Shown: positions 9,027-19,214, counted from the first letter of the stretch. The stretch: 44,190 bases of DNA from Pseudomonadota bacterium (GCA_018816555.1 JAHIVT010000061.1:1-44190); one strand, 5' to 3'. Notes: generated by a model from the letters alone, not told the origin. Translations and numbers: made by a program.

Positions 9027-9137
9027 TTCACTTGCCTTTTAACGCAAACTATCACAGGATTGTAGCGGCTACCTTACAACCCCGTGATCGCTGACTGTTT
9101 TACAACCGTGGGCCAAAGGGTGGAAACCCCACCCCGA

Positions 9138-11729
9138 TTATTTTTTCTGAAATGCCAGCCGGTCCTGGCCTGGCGCCAGATCAACCACAATGGTATCTCC
9201 CTCCTTAAACCTCCCCTCCAGGATCTCCATGGCCAGGCCATCCTGAATATAGCGCTGCATGGCCCTTTTCAGAGGCCGGGCGCCAAAGGTGGGGTGATAG
9301 CCGACATCGATAAGAAAATTCCGGGCTGCTCCGGTGAGTTCGATATTGAATTTCTGCTCGCTGATCCTCTTCTGCAGCAGGCCGAACTGGATATCGACAA
9401 TCTGTGCCAGGTCGACTTTGGACAGGGCGTGGAAGATGATGGTCTCATCGATGCGGTTCAGGAACTCCGGCTTGAACTGCCGGTGCAACATATCATCAAT
9501 CTGCAGCTTCATCTCCTCCCGCCTTTCCTCGCCAAATTCCATGATAAGCTGGCTGCCGAGGTTGGAGGTCATGATGAGAATGGTGTTCTTGAAATCCACC
9601 GTTCTGCCATGGCCATCCGTCATGCGCCCGTCATCGAGAATCTGCAGCAGCACGTTAAAAACATCGGGATGAGCCTTCTCGATCTCGTCAAACAAAATGA
9701 CCGAATAGGGTTTGCGGCGCACTGCTTCGGTCAGGTGACCGCCTTCCTCATAGCCTACATAGCCCGGAGGGGCGCCGATCAGCCGGGCCACCGAATGCTT
9801 CTCCATGAATTCAGACATATCAAGCCGGATCATGGCATGTTCGCTGTCAAAGAGAAACGCGGCCAGGCTTCTGGCCAGTTCCGTCTTGCCCACGCCGGTG
9901 GGGCCGAGAAAAATAAAGGAACCCAGGGGGCGGTTCGGGTCCTGCAGCCCGGCCCTGGCCCGGCGGATTGTATTGGCAATGGCATCAATGGCCTCCTTTT
10001 GGCCAACCACGCGCTCAGCCAGCTTTTCATCGGCATGGACCAGTTTGGCCTTTTCACCTTCCAGCAATCTGTCCACCGGAATTCCTGTCCACTTGGCAAC
10101 CACCGAGGCGATATCGGCCTCAGACACCTCTTCCTTCAGCATCTGGCGGTCCTTCTGGATTTCAGCCAGGTGCTCGTTTTCAAAGGCCAGCTGCTTTTCC
10201 AGCTCGGTAATCCTGCCATAGCGGATTTCCGCCACCTTGCTCAGATCACCCATCCGCTCCGCCTGTTTTTCCTCCACGCGGGCCTGATCGATACCGGCCT
10301 TGATATGGCGGATTTTCTGGATGATCTCTTTCTCCAGGGACCAATGGCCTTTCATGCCTTCCAGCTGTTCATTGATATCCGCGAGTTTTGCCTCAAGCTT
10401 GTGCAGCCGTTCTCGGGACGCGGCATCCTTCTCCTTTTTCAGGGCCTCACGCTCAATTTCCAGCTTGATGCGATGGCGATCCACTTCATCGATTTCCGTG
10501 GGCATGCTGTCAATCTCAATGCGCAAACTGGAGGCCGCCTCGTCAATGAGATCAATGGCCTTATCCGGCAGAAACCGGTCGGTGATATAGCGCTTGGACA
10601 GGGTCACGGCAGCGACGGTGGCAGAGTCCTTGATGCGTACGCCATGGTGCACCTCATATTTTTCCTTAATTCCGCGCAGGATGGCGATGGAATCCTCTAT
10701 TGACGGCTCCTGCACCAATACCTGCTGAAAACGCCGCTCCAGGGCCGGGTCCTTTTCGATCTTGCGGTACTCATTCAAGGTGGTGGCGCCGACACAGTGC
10801 AGCTCGCCCCTGGCCAGGGCCGGTTTCAGCATATTGGAGGCATCCATCGCACCTTCGGCGGCGCCCGCTCCCACCAGGGTATGGATCTCATCAATAAAGA
10901 GGATGATCTCGCCTTCCCGTTTTTCAACCTCCTTGAGTACCGCCTTCAAGCGGTCTTCAAACTCGCCGCGGTATTTGGCGCCGGCCACCAGCGCCCCCAT
11001 ATCAAGGGCCATGACCTGCCTATTGCGCAGGCTCTCCGGAATATCGCCCATGACGATACGCTGGGCCAAACCCTCGACAATAGCGGTCTTTCCCACACCA
11101 GGCTCACCAATGAGCACCGGATTGTTTTTCGTGCGCCTGCTCAGCACCTGGATCACCCGCCGCACCTCATCATCCCGGCCGATAACCGGGTCCAGCTTGC
11201 CCCGCTTGGCAAGATCTGTGAGATTGCGGGCGTATTTCTCCAAGGCCTGATACTTCTCCTCAGGATTGGGGTCGGTGACCCGCTGACTGCCCCTGATGTC
11301 GACCAGGGCTCTGAGGAAGCTCTCTTTGTTCACCCCGTTGGCCTTGAGCAGCTCAGCCCCCTTGGCGCCCCTTTCTCCCAGGATGCACAGGAAGAGATGC
11401 TCCTGGCTGACATACTCATCCTTCATGCCGGCCGCCTCTTTAAAGGCCTGGTCAAGCAGGATCCTGACCCGCTGGGAGGCAAAGACCTGCCCGAATCCCG
11501 AGCCGCTCACCTTGGGCAGTTGTTCCAGCAGCTTATCAACCTCGGCCGCAATGCGGGCCGGATTTGCCCCGATCTTCTGCAGTACGGGAATGATAACCCC
11601 GTCAACCTGCTGCAGCAGCACCGCCAGCAGATGCTCCGGCAGCATCTCCTGCTGGCCCTTCTGCCCGGCAAGTGTCTGGGCCGCCTGCAGGGATTCCTGG
11701 GATTTCACCGTGAATTTATCAAATTGCAT
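9138..11729 (-). CDS. clpB: ClpB disaggregase
   Basis: 863-aa AAA+ chaperone that extracts polypeptides from aggregates with DnaK/GrpE, both encoded nearby on the same strand. The N-domain ([18 protein letters not shown]) is followed by NBD1 with Walker [10 protein letters not shown] (about residue 205) and Walker [15 protein letters not shown], the coiled-coil M domain (about 400-530), and NBD2 with GPTGVGKTE (about 605) and [12 protein letters not shown]. The M domain marks it as ClpB and not ClpA/C, and there is no ClpP-binding IGF/L loop that I could see. The start is supported by CAGGAGATACGGAT before the ATG. No clear sigma-32 consensus was found upstream. Confidence 0.98.
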   Translation of the reverse strand: MQFDKFTVKSQESLQAAQTLAGQKGQQEMLPEHLLAVLLQQVDGVIIPVLQKIGANPARIAAEVDKLLEQLPKVSGSGFGQVFASQRVRILLDQAFKEAAGMKDEYVSQEHLFLCILGERGAKGAELLKANGVNKESFLRALVDIRGSQRVTDPNPEEKYQALEKYARNLTDLAKRGKLDPVIGRDDEVRRVIQVLSRRTKNNPVLIGEPGVGKTAIVEGLAQRIVMGDIPESLRNRQVMALDMGALVAGAKYRGEFEDRLKAVLKEVEKREGEIILFIDEIHTLVGAGAAEGAMDASNMLKPALARGELHCVGATTLNEYRKIEKDPALERRFQQVLVQEPSIEDSIAILRGIKEKYEVHHGVRIKDSATVAAVTLSKRYITDRFLPDKAIDLIDEAASSLRIEIDSMPTEIDEVDRHRIKLEIEREALKKEKDAASRERLHKLEAKLADINEQLEGMKGHWSLEKEIIQKIRHIKAGIDQARVEEKQAERMGDLSKVAEIRYGRITELEKQLAFENEHLAEIQKDRQMLKEEVSEADIASVVAKWTGIPVDRLLEGEKAKLVHADEKLAERVVGQKEAIDAIANTIRRARAGLQDPNRPLGSFIFLGPTGVGKTELARSLAAFLFDSEHAMIRLDMSEFMEKHSVARLIGAPPGYVGYEEGGHLTEAVRRKPYSVILFDEIEKAHPDVFNVLLQILDDGRMTDGHGRTVDFKNTILIMTSNLGSQLIMEFGEERREEMKLQIDDMLHRQFKPEFLNRIDETIIFHALSKVDLAQIVDIQFGLLQKRISEQKFNIELTGAARNFLIDVGYHPTFGARPLKRAMQRYIQDGLAMEILEGRFKEGDTIVVDLAPGQDRLAFQKK

Positions 11730-11829
11730 ATCCGTATCTCCTGAAACCGATCACCCGGTTCACAAAAATTTTGCCAAAAAAATATTCAATTGAGATGCGC
11801 TGGAGTTCTGCGGGTCAGCAAACAGTCGA

Positions 11830-11864
11830 CCGGCAGCCCGGGAGGACTGGGCCCGGGCTGCCGG
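11830..11864. repeat. GC-rich 13-bp inverted repeat in the clpB leader gap
   Basis: Perfect arms CCGGCAGCCCGGG (11830-11842) and CCCGGGCTGCCGG (11852-11864) around a 9-nt loop. It lies in the 377-bp gene-free gap between the unknown membrane gene (stop 12107) and clpB (start 11729), both on the minus strand. It could terminate the upstream gene, but neither side has a solid U-run. It could also be a structural element in a clpB leader. I see no gene elsewhere in 11730-12106. Confidence 0.55.
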
Positions 11865-12106
11865 CCGGCTATTTTGCTGCTGGGCCGCCATGTACATGAG
11901 CAGAAAAAGAGGAGGAGAAAAACTTGTGAGGCTTAGGAAATATAATTAAGTACAGGTTGTTTGACTGTCAAGCTGACCGTCTGATTTTCCGTATTTTTTT
12001 GTGGCAGAGCATGCTTCTTCTGCGGCAGGACGAAAGGGCACCTGCGGCAAAGGGTCAGATGAATTCTAGCGTATTTTTTGGGGAGTTGCGAATATGTTAA
12101 ATTTTG

Positions 12107-13156
12107 TCAGTCGGCATGAATACTCAGGATACGACCTCCAGAAGCCACCCGCACAGACTTAGGAAGATAACGGATCGTGCGCACCAACTTGAGGTCGAGG
12201 GCAACCAGTTGCGCCGACCCGTGATCATCAGCAGTCAGGGAAGCCAAATATAAGAACTTGTCGGACTGATACCAAATTACCACGGGAGCGGTGATCACCG
12301 TGTCCTCCTGCTGAGCGACTGTGCTGGAAGCATCGATACCCGGCAATCGGATGGCAGCTGGGTTGTCGGTTCCGATCTGCAGTTCGGCGATGTCCGGTTG
12401 ACCTCCCCCGAAATTGGACGGGATATTCGGATAGACCTCCTGGGCAAAGCCGACCAACAGCAGAGGCAAGGCGACGAACAGGTAAGTAAGAGACATCACA
12501 GGCTTTAACAGAGAGGAAGTAACAGCAGCGAAGACGAAACTGTTCAGGGATGGACTCTTGAAGTTATCCTCCCGGTCGCCGCCATAGCGCCGCACCAAAA
12601 GGAACACCAGTGGAAGCAATGCCAATATGATCAAAAAACTGGCCGAGATGATCTTCGGATGCCTGAACGTTTCGAAAAACTGGACATAGCCCGTCTTGAA
12701 GTCGGACACTATGAACTGCCACGTCCAGGCGCTCCGGGTAAATCCGGCATCCCATGTCCTGCCCCAGGGATACATATAGCCAAATAAAATCCCGGCGAAC
12801 CACGAAATTGCCCCTGTCATGAAGAGTACGGCGAGGACGATGCCGAGACATTTCGCAAATTTTCCAAGCGGCTTATGTGTCGACGATACAAAGGTGCGGC
12901 CGCAGAAGTAGATCCCTATTGGAATCGGCAGCAAAACCAGCAATAGAAAAATGGTATAGAAGACAAACAGAAAGCCGGTCATGATGTTCCGCGCCTGCAA
13001 CGAGGTGAAGTCGGAAATTCCGAGCTTCATTAAGTGCATGTTCGAAACGATCAGGCCAAGCACATAGAGGACACCGAGCACAAATGTCACCAATTTTATA
13101 GTGAGTTCAGCATCCGTCGCAAGTGTGTTCTTTTCTGTAGCGTTTCCGCCAGGCAT
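12107..13156 (-). CDS. Polytopic membrane protein, unknown
   Basis: 349 aa after choosing the ATG at 13156, which has a strong GGAAAGGAG site; the frame is open 35 codons further but without support. About five or six membrane helices are seen (near 17-36, 55-80, 100-125, 170-190 and 215-240 of this start), with a WGRTWDAGF-containing loop between. The C-terminal 100 residues appear soluble and end in LSIHAD. I recognise no family motif. It is flanked by serA upstream (115 bp) and clpB downstream with a long gap, and does not look co-transcribed with clpB. Nothing in the context gives a function. Confidence 0.75.
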   Translation of the reverse strand: MPGGNATEKNTLATDAELTIKLVTFVLGVLYVLGLIVSNMHLMKLGISDFTSLQARNIMTGFLFVFYTIFLLLVLLPIPIGIYFCGRTFVSSTHKPLGKFAKCLGIVLAVLFMTGAISWFAGILFGYMYPWGRTWDAGFTRSAWTWQFIVSDFKTGYVQFFETFRHPKIISASFLIILALLPLVFLLVRRYGGDREDNFKSPSLNSFVFAAVTSSLLKPVMSLTYLFVALPLLLVGFAQEVYPNIPSNFGGGQPDIAELQIGTDNPAAIRLPGIDASSTVAQQEDTVITAPVVIWYQSDKFLYLASLTADDHGSAQLVALDLKLVRTIRYLPKSVRVASGGRILSIHAD

Positions 13157-13271
13157 TCGTCTCCTTTCCTTTGGTTGTATTGATAAAGCTGTAAGTCGAA
13201 GATTCCGGCACCACCTACAACTTATTACTCCAGTGACGTCCTTGTATGGAAAATCCCACACAACCCCACAA

Positions 13272-14453
13272 TCAGCGGTAACAGATCCTGCGGGTGCGGA
13301 TCACATCCGGATGGCCCTCGATGATGGCGAGTACCTCGTCGGTGATACAGTCTTCCAGGTCAATGATGTTATAGCCGATGACGCCGTTGCTCTCGTTGAG
13401 GTAACTTGCGATATTGATCCCATGTGAACCGATGGTCTGGGAGGCAAAACCGATCATGCCGGGTATGTCCCGGTTGATCATGATGAGCCGGGTATGCACC
13501 GTGTCGCCGGGGATGGATTCAACATTGGGAAAATTGACGCTGTGACTGACTGAGCCATGCTCAAGATAGCCCATCAGCTCCCGCACCGCCATGGTGGCGC
13601 AGTGCTCTTCGGATTCCTCGGTGCTTGCCCCGAGATGGGGGGTGGTGATCACCCTGGGATGGTCAATAAGGGTGGTGGAGGGAAAATCAGTGATATAACA
13701 GCCGAGTTTGCCGGCATCAAGGGCGGCGCGCACGTCCTCATCCACCACCACGCCCCCTCTGGCATAATTGATCAGCATGGCGCCATCCGGCATCCGGGCG
13801 AGCAGGTCCCGGTTGACAAAACCTCTGGTCTTGTCGTTATAGGGCATGTGCAGGGAGAGGATATGGGCATGCTCCACCACCTCGGCCAGGGAACGGGCGA
13901 GAATAACCCTGGAGGAGAGCATATGGATATTGCCCAGGGTGGGATTGGGATCAAAGCCGATGGTGCGCATCTCCCGCCGCGCCCCTCCATTGGCCACCCT
14001 GATGCCGATCTGTCCGAGCCCCAGCACACCCAGAGTTTTGCCGGCCAGCTCAAAACCGCGGAAGGCGGATTTCTTGCCCTCCACCTCCTTGTTAAGCACC
14101 TCATCCGTCAACGAGGCGAGCCCCCGGCAGAATTCTATGCCGGAATGAATATTGCGGGCTCCGATGCCCGCCATGACAAAAACCAGCTCCGCCACCGCAT
14201 TGGCGTTTGCCCCGGGGGTGTTGAAGACGCAGATGCCGGCCTGGGTGGCCCGCTCAACCGTTATATTATTGACACCGGCCCCGGCCCTGGCCACTGCCAG
14301 CAGGGAAGAAAATTTGTCCGTATCTATTTTAGTGCTTCTGACAATGATACCCTGGGGATCTTGTTCGTCAGCCGATACCTGATACCGGTCTCCCAGCAGG
14401 ACCAAACCGGCCCGATCGATTTTATTAACCAGCTTGATGCGTAGCTTCTCCAT
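13272..14453 (-). CDS. serA: D-3-phosphoglycerate dehydrogenase, short ACT form
   Basis: First step of serine synthesis: 3-phosphoglycerate to 3-phosphohydroxypyruvate with NAD. 393 aa, the short class with one C-terminal ACT domain (about 315-393) and no intervening domain. Seen: substrate loop RAGAGVNNI (56-64), nucleotide-binding GLGQIG (145-150), D168 in GFDPN for NAD preference, catalytic R232 in ARGGVVVDED and H273 in TPHLGAST. The acidic member of the usual R-E-H set is not at its normal place: the segment reads ITDFPSTTLID (254-264), where related proteins have E. The start at 14453 (GGGGGGCTGGA before ATG) trims six codons. Upstream are a palindrome, a heptamer repeat array and a terminator. 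Confidence 0.93.
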   Translation of the reverse strand: MEKLRIKLVNKIDRAGLVLLGDRYQVSADEQDPQGIIVRSTKIDTDKFSSLLAVARAGAGVNNITVERATQAGICVFNTPGANANAVAELVFVMAGIGARNIHSGIEFCRGLASLTDEVLNKEVEGKKSAFRGFELAGKTLGVLGLGQIGIRVANGGARREMRTIGFDPNPTLGNIHMLSSRVILARSLAEVVEHAHILSLHMPYNDKTRGFVNRDLLARMPDGAMLINYARGGVVVDEDVRAALDAGKLGCYITDFPSTTLIDHPRVITTPHLGASTEESEEHCATMAVRELMGYLEHGSVSHSVNFPNVESIPGDTVHTRLIMINRDIPGMIGFASQTIGSHGINIASYLNESNGVIGYNIIDLEDCITDEVLAIIEGHPDVIRTRRICYR

Positions 14454-14482
14454 TCCAGCCCCCCTTCTCACTCCTCACTTTA

Positions 14483-14502
14483 GGGCGGTTCGCGAACCGC
14501 CC
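14483..14502. repeat. REP-like 20-bp perfect palindrome
   Basis: GGGCGGTTCGCGAACCGCCC, fully self-complementary, 30 bp upstream of the serA ATG and directly next to the heptamer array. It is flanked by TA and CCTAC, giving the look of a dispersed extragenic palindromic element. It could form a hairpin in the serA leader. No second copy was noticed in this window. Confidence 0.7.
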
Positions 14503-14506
14503 CTAC

Positions 14507-14583
14507 TCCTGCCTTCTGCCATCTGCCTCCTGCCTTTTGCCTTCTGCCTTCTGCCTTTTCCCTTCTGCCTTCTGCCTTCTGCC
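14507..14583. repeat. Heptamer tandem repeat, 11 units
   Basis: Eleven consecutive 7-bp units in exact phase with consensus TTCTGCC; six are exact (14514, 14542, 14549, 14563, 14570, 14577) and the others differ at one or two positions (TCCTGCC, ATCTGCC, TTTTGCC, TTTTCCC). The array is non-coding and lies between serA and the terminator of the GGDEF gene. It is direct and has no spacers, so it is not a CRISPR. Its copy number should be variable between strains by slipped-strand mispairing. Confidence 0.9.
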
Positions 14584-14597
14584 TTTGTACAAAAACA

Positions 14598-14644
14598 ATA
14601 AGGGGAAATGTCCTCGAATTTCAACGAAAAACATTTCCCCTTAT
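14598..14644 (-). terminator. Terminator of the GGDEF gene
   Basis: Perfect 14-bp arms ATAAGGGGAAATGT (14598-14611) and ACATTTCCCCTTAT (14631-14644) with a 19-nt loop. On the minus strand the stem is followed by TGTTTTTG. It begins 43 bp past the GGDEF stop and isolates serA, which must then be transcribed from within 14454-14597. Confidence 0.75.
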
Positions 14645-14686
14645 CATATCAGGAGACTATTGGGAGTGAAAAAATCTCTTACAGCA

Positions 14687-15703
14687 TCACAGACAAACCT
14701 GGCTCCGACCGTTATCCTTGGCCTGATAGAGCAATTCATCGGTGCTCTGCAGCCACTGCTCGATGCTCATGTCCGGCTGCCACTGGCTCAGTCCGATGCT
14801 TACCCCGAGTTTCTGGTTTGGTGCCGAATAGATCCCCAGATCATCAATGGCCTTGCAGAGCCTCTCGGCCAGCACCTGGGCGGATGCGAGATTGGTTTCC
14901 GGCAGGACGAGAAAAAATTCATCGCCGCCCATGCGGACCAGCAGATCACTGCTGCGCACCATGCCTTTAAAGGTGTCCGCCACCTTTATTAAAACGCGGT
15001 CGCCCTCGGCATGGCCCAGATTATCGTTTACCTGTTTGAAGCGGTCCAGATCCATGCAGGCAATGGTCAGCGGATGATGATGGCGCTTGCTGTTATCCAT
15101 CAGCGGCCCGATGCGTTCCTCAAATACCCGCCGATTGGCAAGCCCGGTCAGGGTATCGCGCCGGGCGATGACAAAGAGATCCTCGTAATCGAGCGCCCTC
15201 TGCAGGGGTTCACGCAGAACCTCAAGAGCCTGACCAATGAGAGCCGCCTCTTCGGCATCAATGACCTTACTTTGCCGCAGAACAAGCACCAGGCCGCTGG
15301 AATCCATTGACCCCAGATGCCAGTTCTGCACATAAAAATCTTCTTCATCCCAGCTACGGCCTACGTTTTCCGACTGGCAATCGAAAAGCTTCTCCGCCAG
15401 TTGAAATATCCGCTGGCGATCCGGGCCATGGCAGGAACTGTACATATAGCTGCGTTTTCTGTCCGAATTATGATAGGCCACCAGATCATGTTCCACCAGG
15501 GGCATAAGCCAGACCGAGAAGGCCTCGATCATGCTCGGCAGATCAACCGCGCCGGCAAGACGGCCATGCAGCTCATTGAGCAGCGAAAGCCGTGCCGTTT
15601 TCTTCTTGAACTGATCAAGTTCAGCCATGAGGCTGTTCATATCAACTTGACGGAAGTCGCGCCCCATATTTTCCGCTTGTGAGAAAGAGACTGATTGACT
15701 CAT
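14687..15703 (-). CDS. Diguanylate cyclase with N-terminal GAF-like domain
   Basis: 338 aa, cytosolic. The N-terminal 170 residues look like a GAF-type sensor (LLNELHGRLAGAVDLPSMIEAFSVWLMP opens as GAF domains do, given here in part: LLNELHGRLAG at 41-51). The C-terminal GGDEF domain has DTLTGLANRR (183-192), metal/substrate segment DLDRFKQVND, and the active site GGDEF at 259-263, so it should make cyclic di-GMP from two GTP. An allosteric I-site, RSSD at 250-253, sits the correct five residues before GGDEF, so product inhibition is expected. The start is supported by AAAGGAG. It has its own terminator and no obvious partner. Confidence 0.93.
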   Translation of the reverse strand: MSQSVSFSQAENMGRDFRQVDMNSLMAELDQFKKKTARLSLLNELHGRLAGAVDLPSMIEAFSVWLMPLVEHDLVAYHNSDRKRSYMYSSCHGPDRQRIFQLAEKLFDCQSENVGRSWDEEDFYVQNWHLGSMDSSGLVLVLRQSKVIDAEEAALIGQALEVLREPLQRALDYEDLFVIARRDTLTGLANRRVFEERIGPLMDNSKRHHHPLTIACMDLDRFKQVNDNLGHAEGDRVLIKVADTFKGMVRSSDLLVRMGGDEFFLVLPETNLASAQVLAERLCKAIDDLGIYSAPNQKLGVSIGLSQWQPDMSIEQWLQSTDELLYQAKDNGRSQVCL

Positions 15704-16121
15704 TAACTGACTCCTTTTTCAATGAAAACAATCCTTGAGCAGTCTCATAAGCCATTTCCATGCCACGTCAACAACTCGCATCGCCTTCCGAATCTTTCTA
15801 CGTAACAACTAATTGATATTAAGTATATTTTTGCTATTTCCCCCCGTTAACCGTCAACACCACCCGGCAAATTTTGCCTAGTGCCTGCCGAGTCGATGAA
15901 GACAAATAGGCGAAAGCAACCGGGTAAGTGTCATTTTTCTAACACCTACAGCGGCATTTTCTGCCGGACGCATAATAAATTTGCTTTCAAATCGGAATAT
16001 TACAGCAGCAACTACCTGACACAGGCAAGGGAGGATGGCGGGGAAGGAAAAACATGCCGCTCCCGGCCGGGAGCACGAGAGCGGCAAACAGAGGATTACG
16101 GGTGTGTCCGTAGACAAACCT
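15704..16121. other. 418-bp intergenic region with a GC-rich palindrome
   Basis: No gene is supported here. At 16059-16074 lies the perfect palindrome GCTCCCGGCCGGGAGC. On the minus strand it is followed within six bases by TTTTT, so it may be a weak terminator for trpS, 48 bp after its stop. The rest is AT-rich (15780-15840) and could hold the GGDEF gene promoter. Confidence 0.4.
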
Positions 16122-17087
16122 TTAATATTTCAAACCTACCTTTTCGCGGACCTGCTCAAGGGTGACAACAGCCTTTTCCCTGGCCTTATCAGCGCCCTTG
16201 GCCAAGACCTGGCGCAGATAGCCTGGGTCGGCGCTGAGCCTCTCCCTTTCCTCACGGGCCGGCCGGAAATACTCCCAGAGCAGATCAACCAGTTCGAGCT
16301 TCAGATAGCCATAGGCGGCGCCGCCGTTCACATACAACTCATGCACCTCCTTAAGCCGTTCTGCCGGGGCAAAGAGCTTGAAGATGTTATACAGATTGCA
16401 TTTGTCCGGGTCTTTCGGGGCTTCCACGGGTGCAGCATCGGTGACAATGGCCATGACCTTTTTTTTCAAGGCCTTGGCATCCAGAAAAATACCGATGGTA
16501 TTGCCATAGGATTTGGACATTTTCTGCCCGTCAAGTCCCGGCACCGTTGCCACATTCTCCTCAATGGCCGGTTCGGGCACCACAAAAGTCTGGCCGTAAT
16601 GGTTGTTGAACTTGATGGCAATGTCCCGGGCCACCTCGAGATGCTGTTTCTGATCCTTGCCCACCGGCACCAGATCAGCCTGATACAGCAGGATATCCGC
16701 TGCCATGAGCACCGGGTAGGAGAAAAGGCCGTGACTGGCGGCGATGCCCTTGGCCACCTTGTCCTTATAGGAATGACAGCGCTCCAGCAGACCAATGGGC
16801 GTAAGCGTTGACAGGATCCAGGTCAACTCGGTCACCTCCGGCACATCCGACTGCACCCAGAAAATGCATCTTTCCGGATCAAGCCCCAGGGCGAGAAAAT
16901 CGGCGGCCGCCTCCAGGGTGTCCGTGGCCAGGGCCTTGCTGTCGGTTACCGAGGTCAAGGCATGCAGATTGACGATAAAGGCATAGAGCTCGCTCCGATC
17001 CATATTGTTGATCATGGCGCGCATCATGCCGAAATAATTACCTATGTGAAGTTTTCCAGAAGGCTGGATTCCTGAGAGAATTTTCAT
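16122..17087 (-). CDS. trpS: Tryptophanyl-tRNA synthetase
   Basis: Class I aminoacyl-tRNA synthetase, 321 aa, usual bacterial length. Class signature HIGN at residues 14-17 (SGIQPSGKLHIGNYFG) and KMSKS at 189-193 (GLDGQKMSKSYGNT) are intact, along with the family segments ALGLDP and VPVGKDQKQHLEVARD. It charges tRNA-Trp in the cytosol. It is a single-gene unit: dnaK upstream ends in a strong terminator at 17175-17202, and a palindrome lies in its leader at 17128-17143. There is no T-box-like leader or leader peptide that I can see. Confidence 0.98.
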   Translation of the reverse strand: MKILSGIQPSGKLHIGNYFGMMRAMINNMDRSELYAFIVNLHALTSVTDSKALATDTLEAAADFLALGLDPERCIFWVQSDVPEVTELTWILSTLTPIGLLERCHSYKDKVAKGIAASHGLFSYPVLMAADILLYQADLVPVGKDQKQHLEVARDIAIKFNNHYGQTFVVPEPAIEENVATVPGLDGQKMSKSYGNTIGIFLDAKALKKKVMAIVTDAAPVEAPKDPDKCNLYNIFKLFAPAERLKEVHELYVNGGAAYGYLKLELVDLLWEYFRPAREERERLSADPGYLRQVLAKGADKAREKAVVTLEQVREKVGLKY

Positions 17088-17127
17088 AAAATCTGATCAT
17101 TACAATTAACATTTAATATAAGAGCCG

Positions 17128-17143
17128 CAACAGTGAACTGTTG
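17128..17143. promoter_or_regulatory. 16-bp palindrome upstream of trpS
   Basis: CAACAGT-GA-ACTGTTG, 7-bp perfect arms around a 2-bp centre, 41 bp before the trpS ATG. Its size and symmetry suit a dimeric repressor site. A TATATT that could act as -10 lies just downstream on the minus strand. The regulator is unknown. Confidence 0.4.
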
Positions 17144-17174
17144 TTTATACCCATCATGTCTAAGAAGGACAATA

Positions 17175-17202
17175 AAAAAGGGAGCAAACCTGCTCCCTTT
17201 TT
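17175..17202 (-). terminator. Terminator of grpE-dnaK
   Basis: Stem AAAAAGGGAGCA (17175-17186) with TGCTCCCTTTTT (17191-17202) and a 4-nt loop. On the minus strand it ends in TTTTTTATTG. It lies 32 bp beyond the dnaK stop. The A-run on the other side would let it work in both directions. Confidence 0.92.
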
Positions 17203-17233
17203 CATATGAAATGCGTATCTGCCCGAACAGAGG

Positions 17234-19165
17234 TTATTTCACCTCTTCAAAATCGGCATCAACAACATCATCATCGTCTTTCTTTCCGGCACCTGCTCCT
17301 GCACCGGCGGCACCGCCGCCCGAAGCTCCACCACCGGCATCACCGCCCGGATGGGCCTTGGAGGCCTGGGAGTACATGATCTCGGCAAGCTTATGGGAGG
17401 CCTGGGTCAACTCTTCGGTGGCTGCCTTGATGGCATCCGTATCATTGCCTTCAAGTGCCTTCTTCACTTTTACAATGGCACTCTCCACCTTGCCTTTTGT
17501 TTCGGCATCCACCTTATCGCCAACCTCTTTCAGACTCTTCTCCGTGGCATAAACCAGAGAATCAGCGTTATTCTTGGCCTCAACCAGGGCCTTGCGTTTC
17601 TTATCCTCTTCGGCATGGGACTCCGCGTCACGCTTCATCTTCTCGATTTCCTGTTCGGAAAGACCGCTGGACGCCGTGATCTTGATGGACTGCTCCTTGC
17701 CGGTTCCCAGATCCTTGGCCGCTACGTGCAGAATACCGTTTGCGTCCAGATCAAAGGTAACCTCGACCTGGGGCACACCGCGGGGGGCAGGCGGGATATC
17801 CGTCAACTCAAAACGACCGATACTCTTGTTATCCTGGGCCATTTCCCTCTCGCCCTGCAGAACATGAATCGATACCGCAGGCTGATTATCAGCCGCGGTG
17901 GAGAAAATCTGGCTCTTTTTGGTGGGAACCGTGGTGTTTTTCTCGATCAGCCTGGTGGTAACACCGCCCAGCGTTTCAATACCCAGGGAAAGAGGCGTCA
18001 CATCGAGCAGCAGCACATCCTTAACATCGCCCTTGAGCACGCCGCCCTGAATGGCGGCGCCGATGGCCACCACCTCGTCCGGATTCACCCCTTTATGCGG
18101 GTCCTTGCCGAAAATCTCCTTTACCATCTGCTGCACCCTGGGCATCCTGGTCATACCGCCGACCAGGATAACCTCATCGATGTCGGAAAGAGCCACCCCG
18201 GCATCTTTCAGAGCGGTCTTGCACGGACCAATCGTCCGGTCAATCAGATCACCCACCAGGGCTTCCAGCTTGGCGCGGCTCAGCTTGATATTGAGATGTT
18301 TCGGACCGTTGGCGTCGGCGGTGATAAACGGCAGATTGATTTCCGTTTCCATGGTGGTGGAAAGCTCTTTTTTGGCCTTTTCCGCCTCCTCCTTCAAACG
18401 CTGCAGAGCCATCTTGTCAACACGCAGGTCAATACCCTGGTCTCTCTTGAACTCATCGGCCAGCCAGTTGACGATGCGCATGTCAAAATCTTCACCACCT
18501 AAAAAGGTATCGCCATTGGTGGATTTAACCTCGAAAACCCCGTCTCCGATTTCCAGAATGGAGATATCAAAGGTACCGCCGCCAAGGTCATACACGGCAA
18601 TGGTCTCTTCACCTTTTTTATCAAGGCCGTAGGCCAGTGAAGCGGCAGTGGGCTCATTGATGATCCTCTGCACATTGAGGCCGGCGATGCGGCCGGCATC
18701 CTTGGTAGCCTGCCGCTGGCTGTCATTGAAATAGGCAGGGACGGTGATGACCGCATCCGTTACTTCCTCACCCAGATACTCCTCAGCGGTCTGCTTCATT
18801 TTACCCAAAACCATGGCGGAAAGTTCAGCCGGCGTGTATTTCTTGCCGTCCACTTCAACAACCGGGCCGCCGTCCTTGCCGTCCGCTATCTTAAACGGGC
18901 TGATCTCAATGGACTTCTTCACTTCAGCATCACTGAATTTGCGGCCGATCAGCCGCTTCATGGCAAAGATGGTTCTTGTCGGATTGGTAACCGCCTGCCG
19001 CCTGGCAACCTGGCCAACCAGTCGTTCGCCGCTGTCCGAAAATGCAACCACTGACGGCGTTGTCCTGTTTCCTTCCGCGTTGGTCAGCACCTTCGGCTCT
19101 CCACCTTCCATAACTGCAACGCATGAGTTAGTTGTCCCCAAGTCAATTCCTATAATTTTACCCAT
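17234..19165 (-). CDS. dnaK: Chaperone DnaK (Hsp70)
   Basis: 643-aa ATP-dependent Hsp70, full length. ATPase domain: [17 protein letters not shown] at the N-terminus, phosphate loop [17 protein letters not shown], and the [15 protein letters not shown] hinge. After the [19 protein letters not shown] linker comes the substrate-binding domain, with a lid rich in charged residues and a Gly/Ala-rich tail ending in an acidic [10 protein letters not shown], typical of bacterial DnaK. It acts with GrpE (49 bp upstream in the same transcript) and with DnaJ, which is not in this window. ClpB, its disaggregation partner, is 5.5 kb away. A strong terminator follows. Confidence 0.99.
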   Translation of the reverse strand: MGKIIGIDLGTTNSCVAVMEGGEPKVLTNAEGNRTTPSVVAFSDSGERLVGQVARRQAVTNPTRTIFAMKRLIGRKFSDAEVKKSIEISPFKIADGKDGGPVVEVDGKKYTPAELSAMVLGKMKQTAEEYLGEEVTDAVITVPAYFNDSQRQATKDAGRIAGLNVQRIINEPTAASLAYGLDKKGEETIAVYDLGGGTFDISILEIGDGVFEVKSTNGDTFLGGEDFDMRIVNWLADEFKRDQGIDLRVDKMALQRLKEEAEKAKKELSTTMETEINLPFITADANGPKHLNIKLSRAKLEALVGDLIDRTIGPCKTALKDAGVALSDIDEVILVGGMTRMPRVQQMVKEIFGKDPHKGVNPDEVVAIGAAIQGGVLKGDVKDVLLLDVTPLSLGIETLGGVTTRLIEKNTTVPTKKSQIFSTAADNQPAVSIHVLQGEREMAQDNKSIGRFELTDIPPAPRGVPQVEVTFDLDANGILHVAAKDLGTGKEQSIKITASSGLSEQEIEKMKRDAESHAEEDKKRKALVEAKNNADSLVYATEKSLKEVGDKVDAETKGKVESAIVKVKKALEGNDTDAIKAATEELTQASHKLAEIMYSQASKAHPGGDAGGGASGGGAAGAGAGAGKKDDDDVVDADFEEVK

Positions 19166-19214
19166 GATAAATCTCCAAAAAATCTATTTTTCAACACCGG
19201 CAATTGCCTGCTGT

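Noticed and set aside
9084-10703. Long plus-strand open frame opposite clpB
   Set aside because: It mirrors the clpB coding strand, has no ribosome-binding site and no recognisable motif; a codon-bias shadow.
14507-14583. CRISPR-like repeat array
   Set aside because: Units are 7 bp and contiguous; there are no spacers and no cas genes.
17351-18502. 383-codon plus-strand open frame opposite dnaK
   Set aside because: Antisense to an unambiguous DnaK; no independent support.
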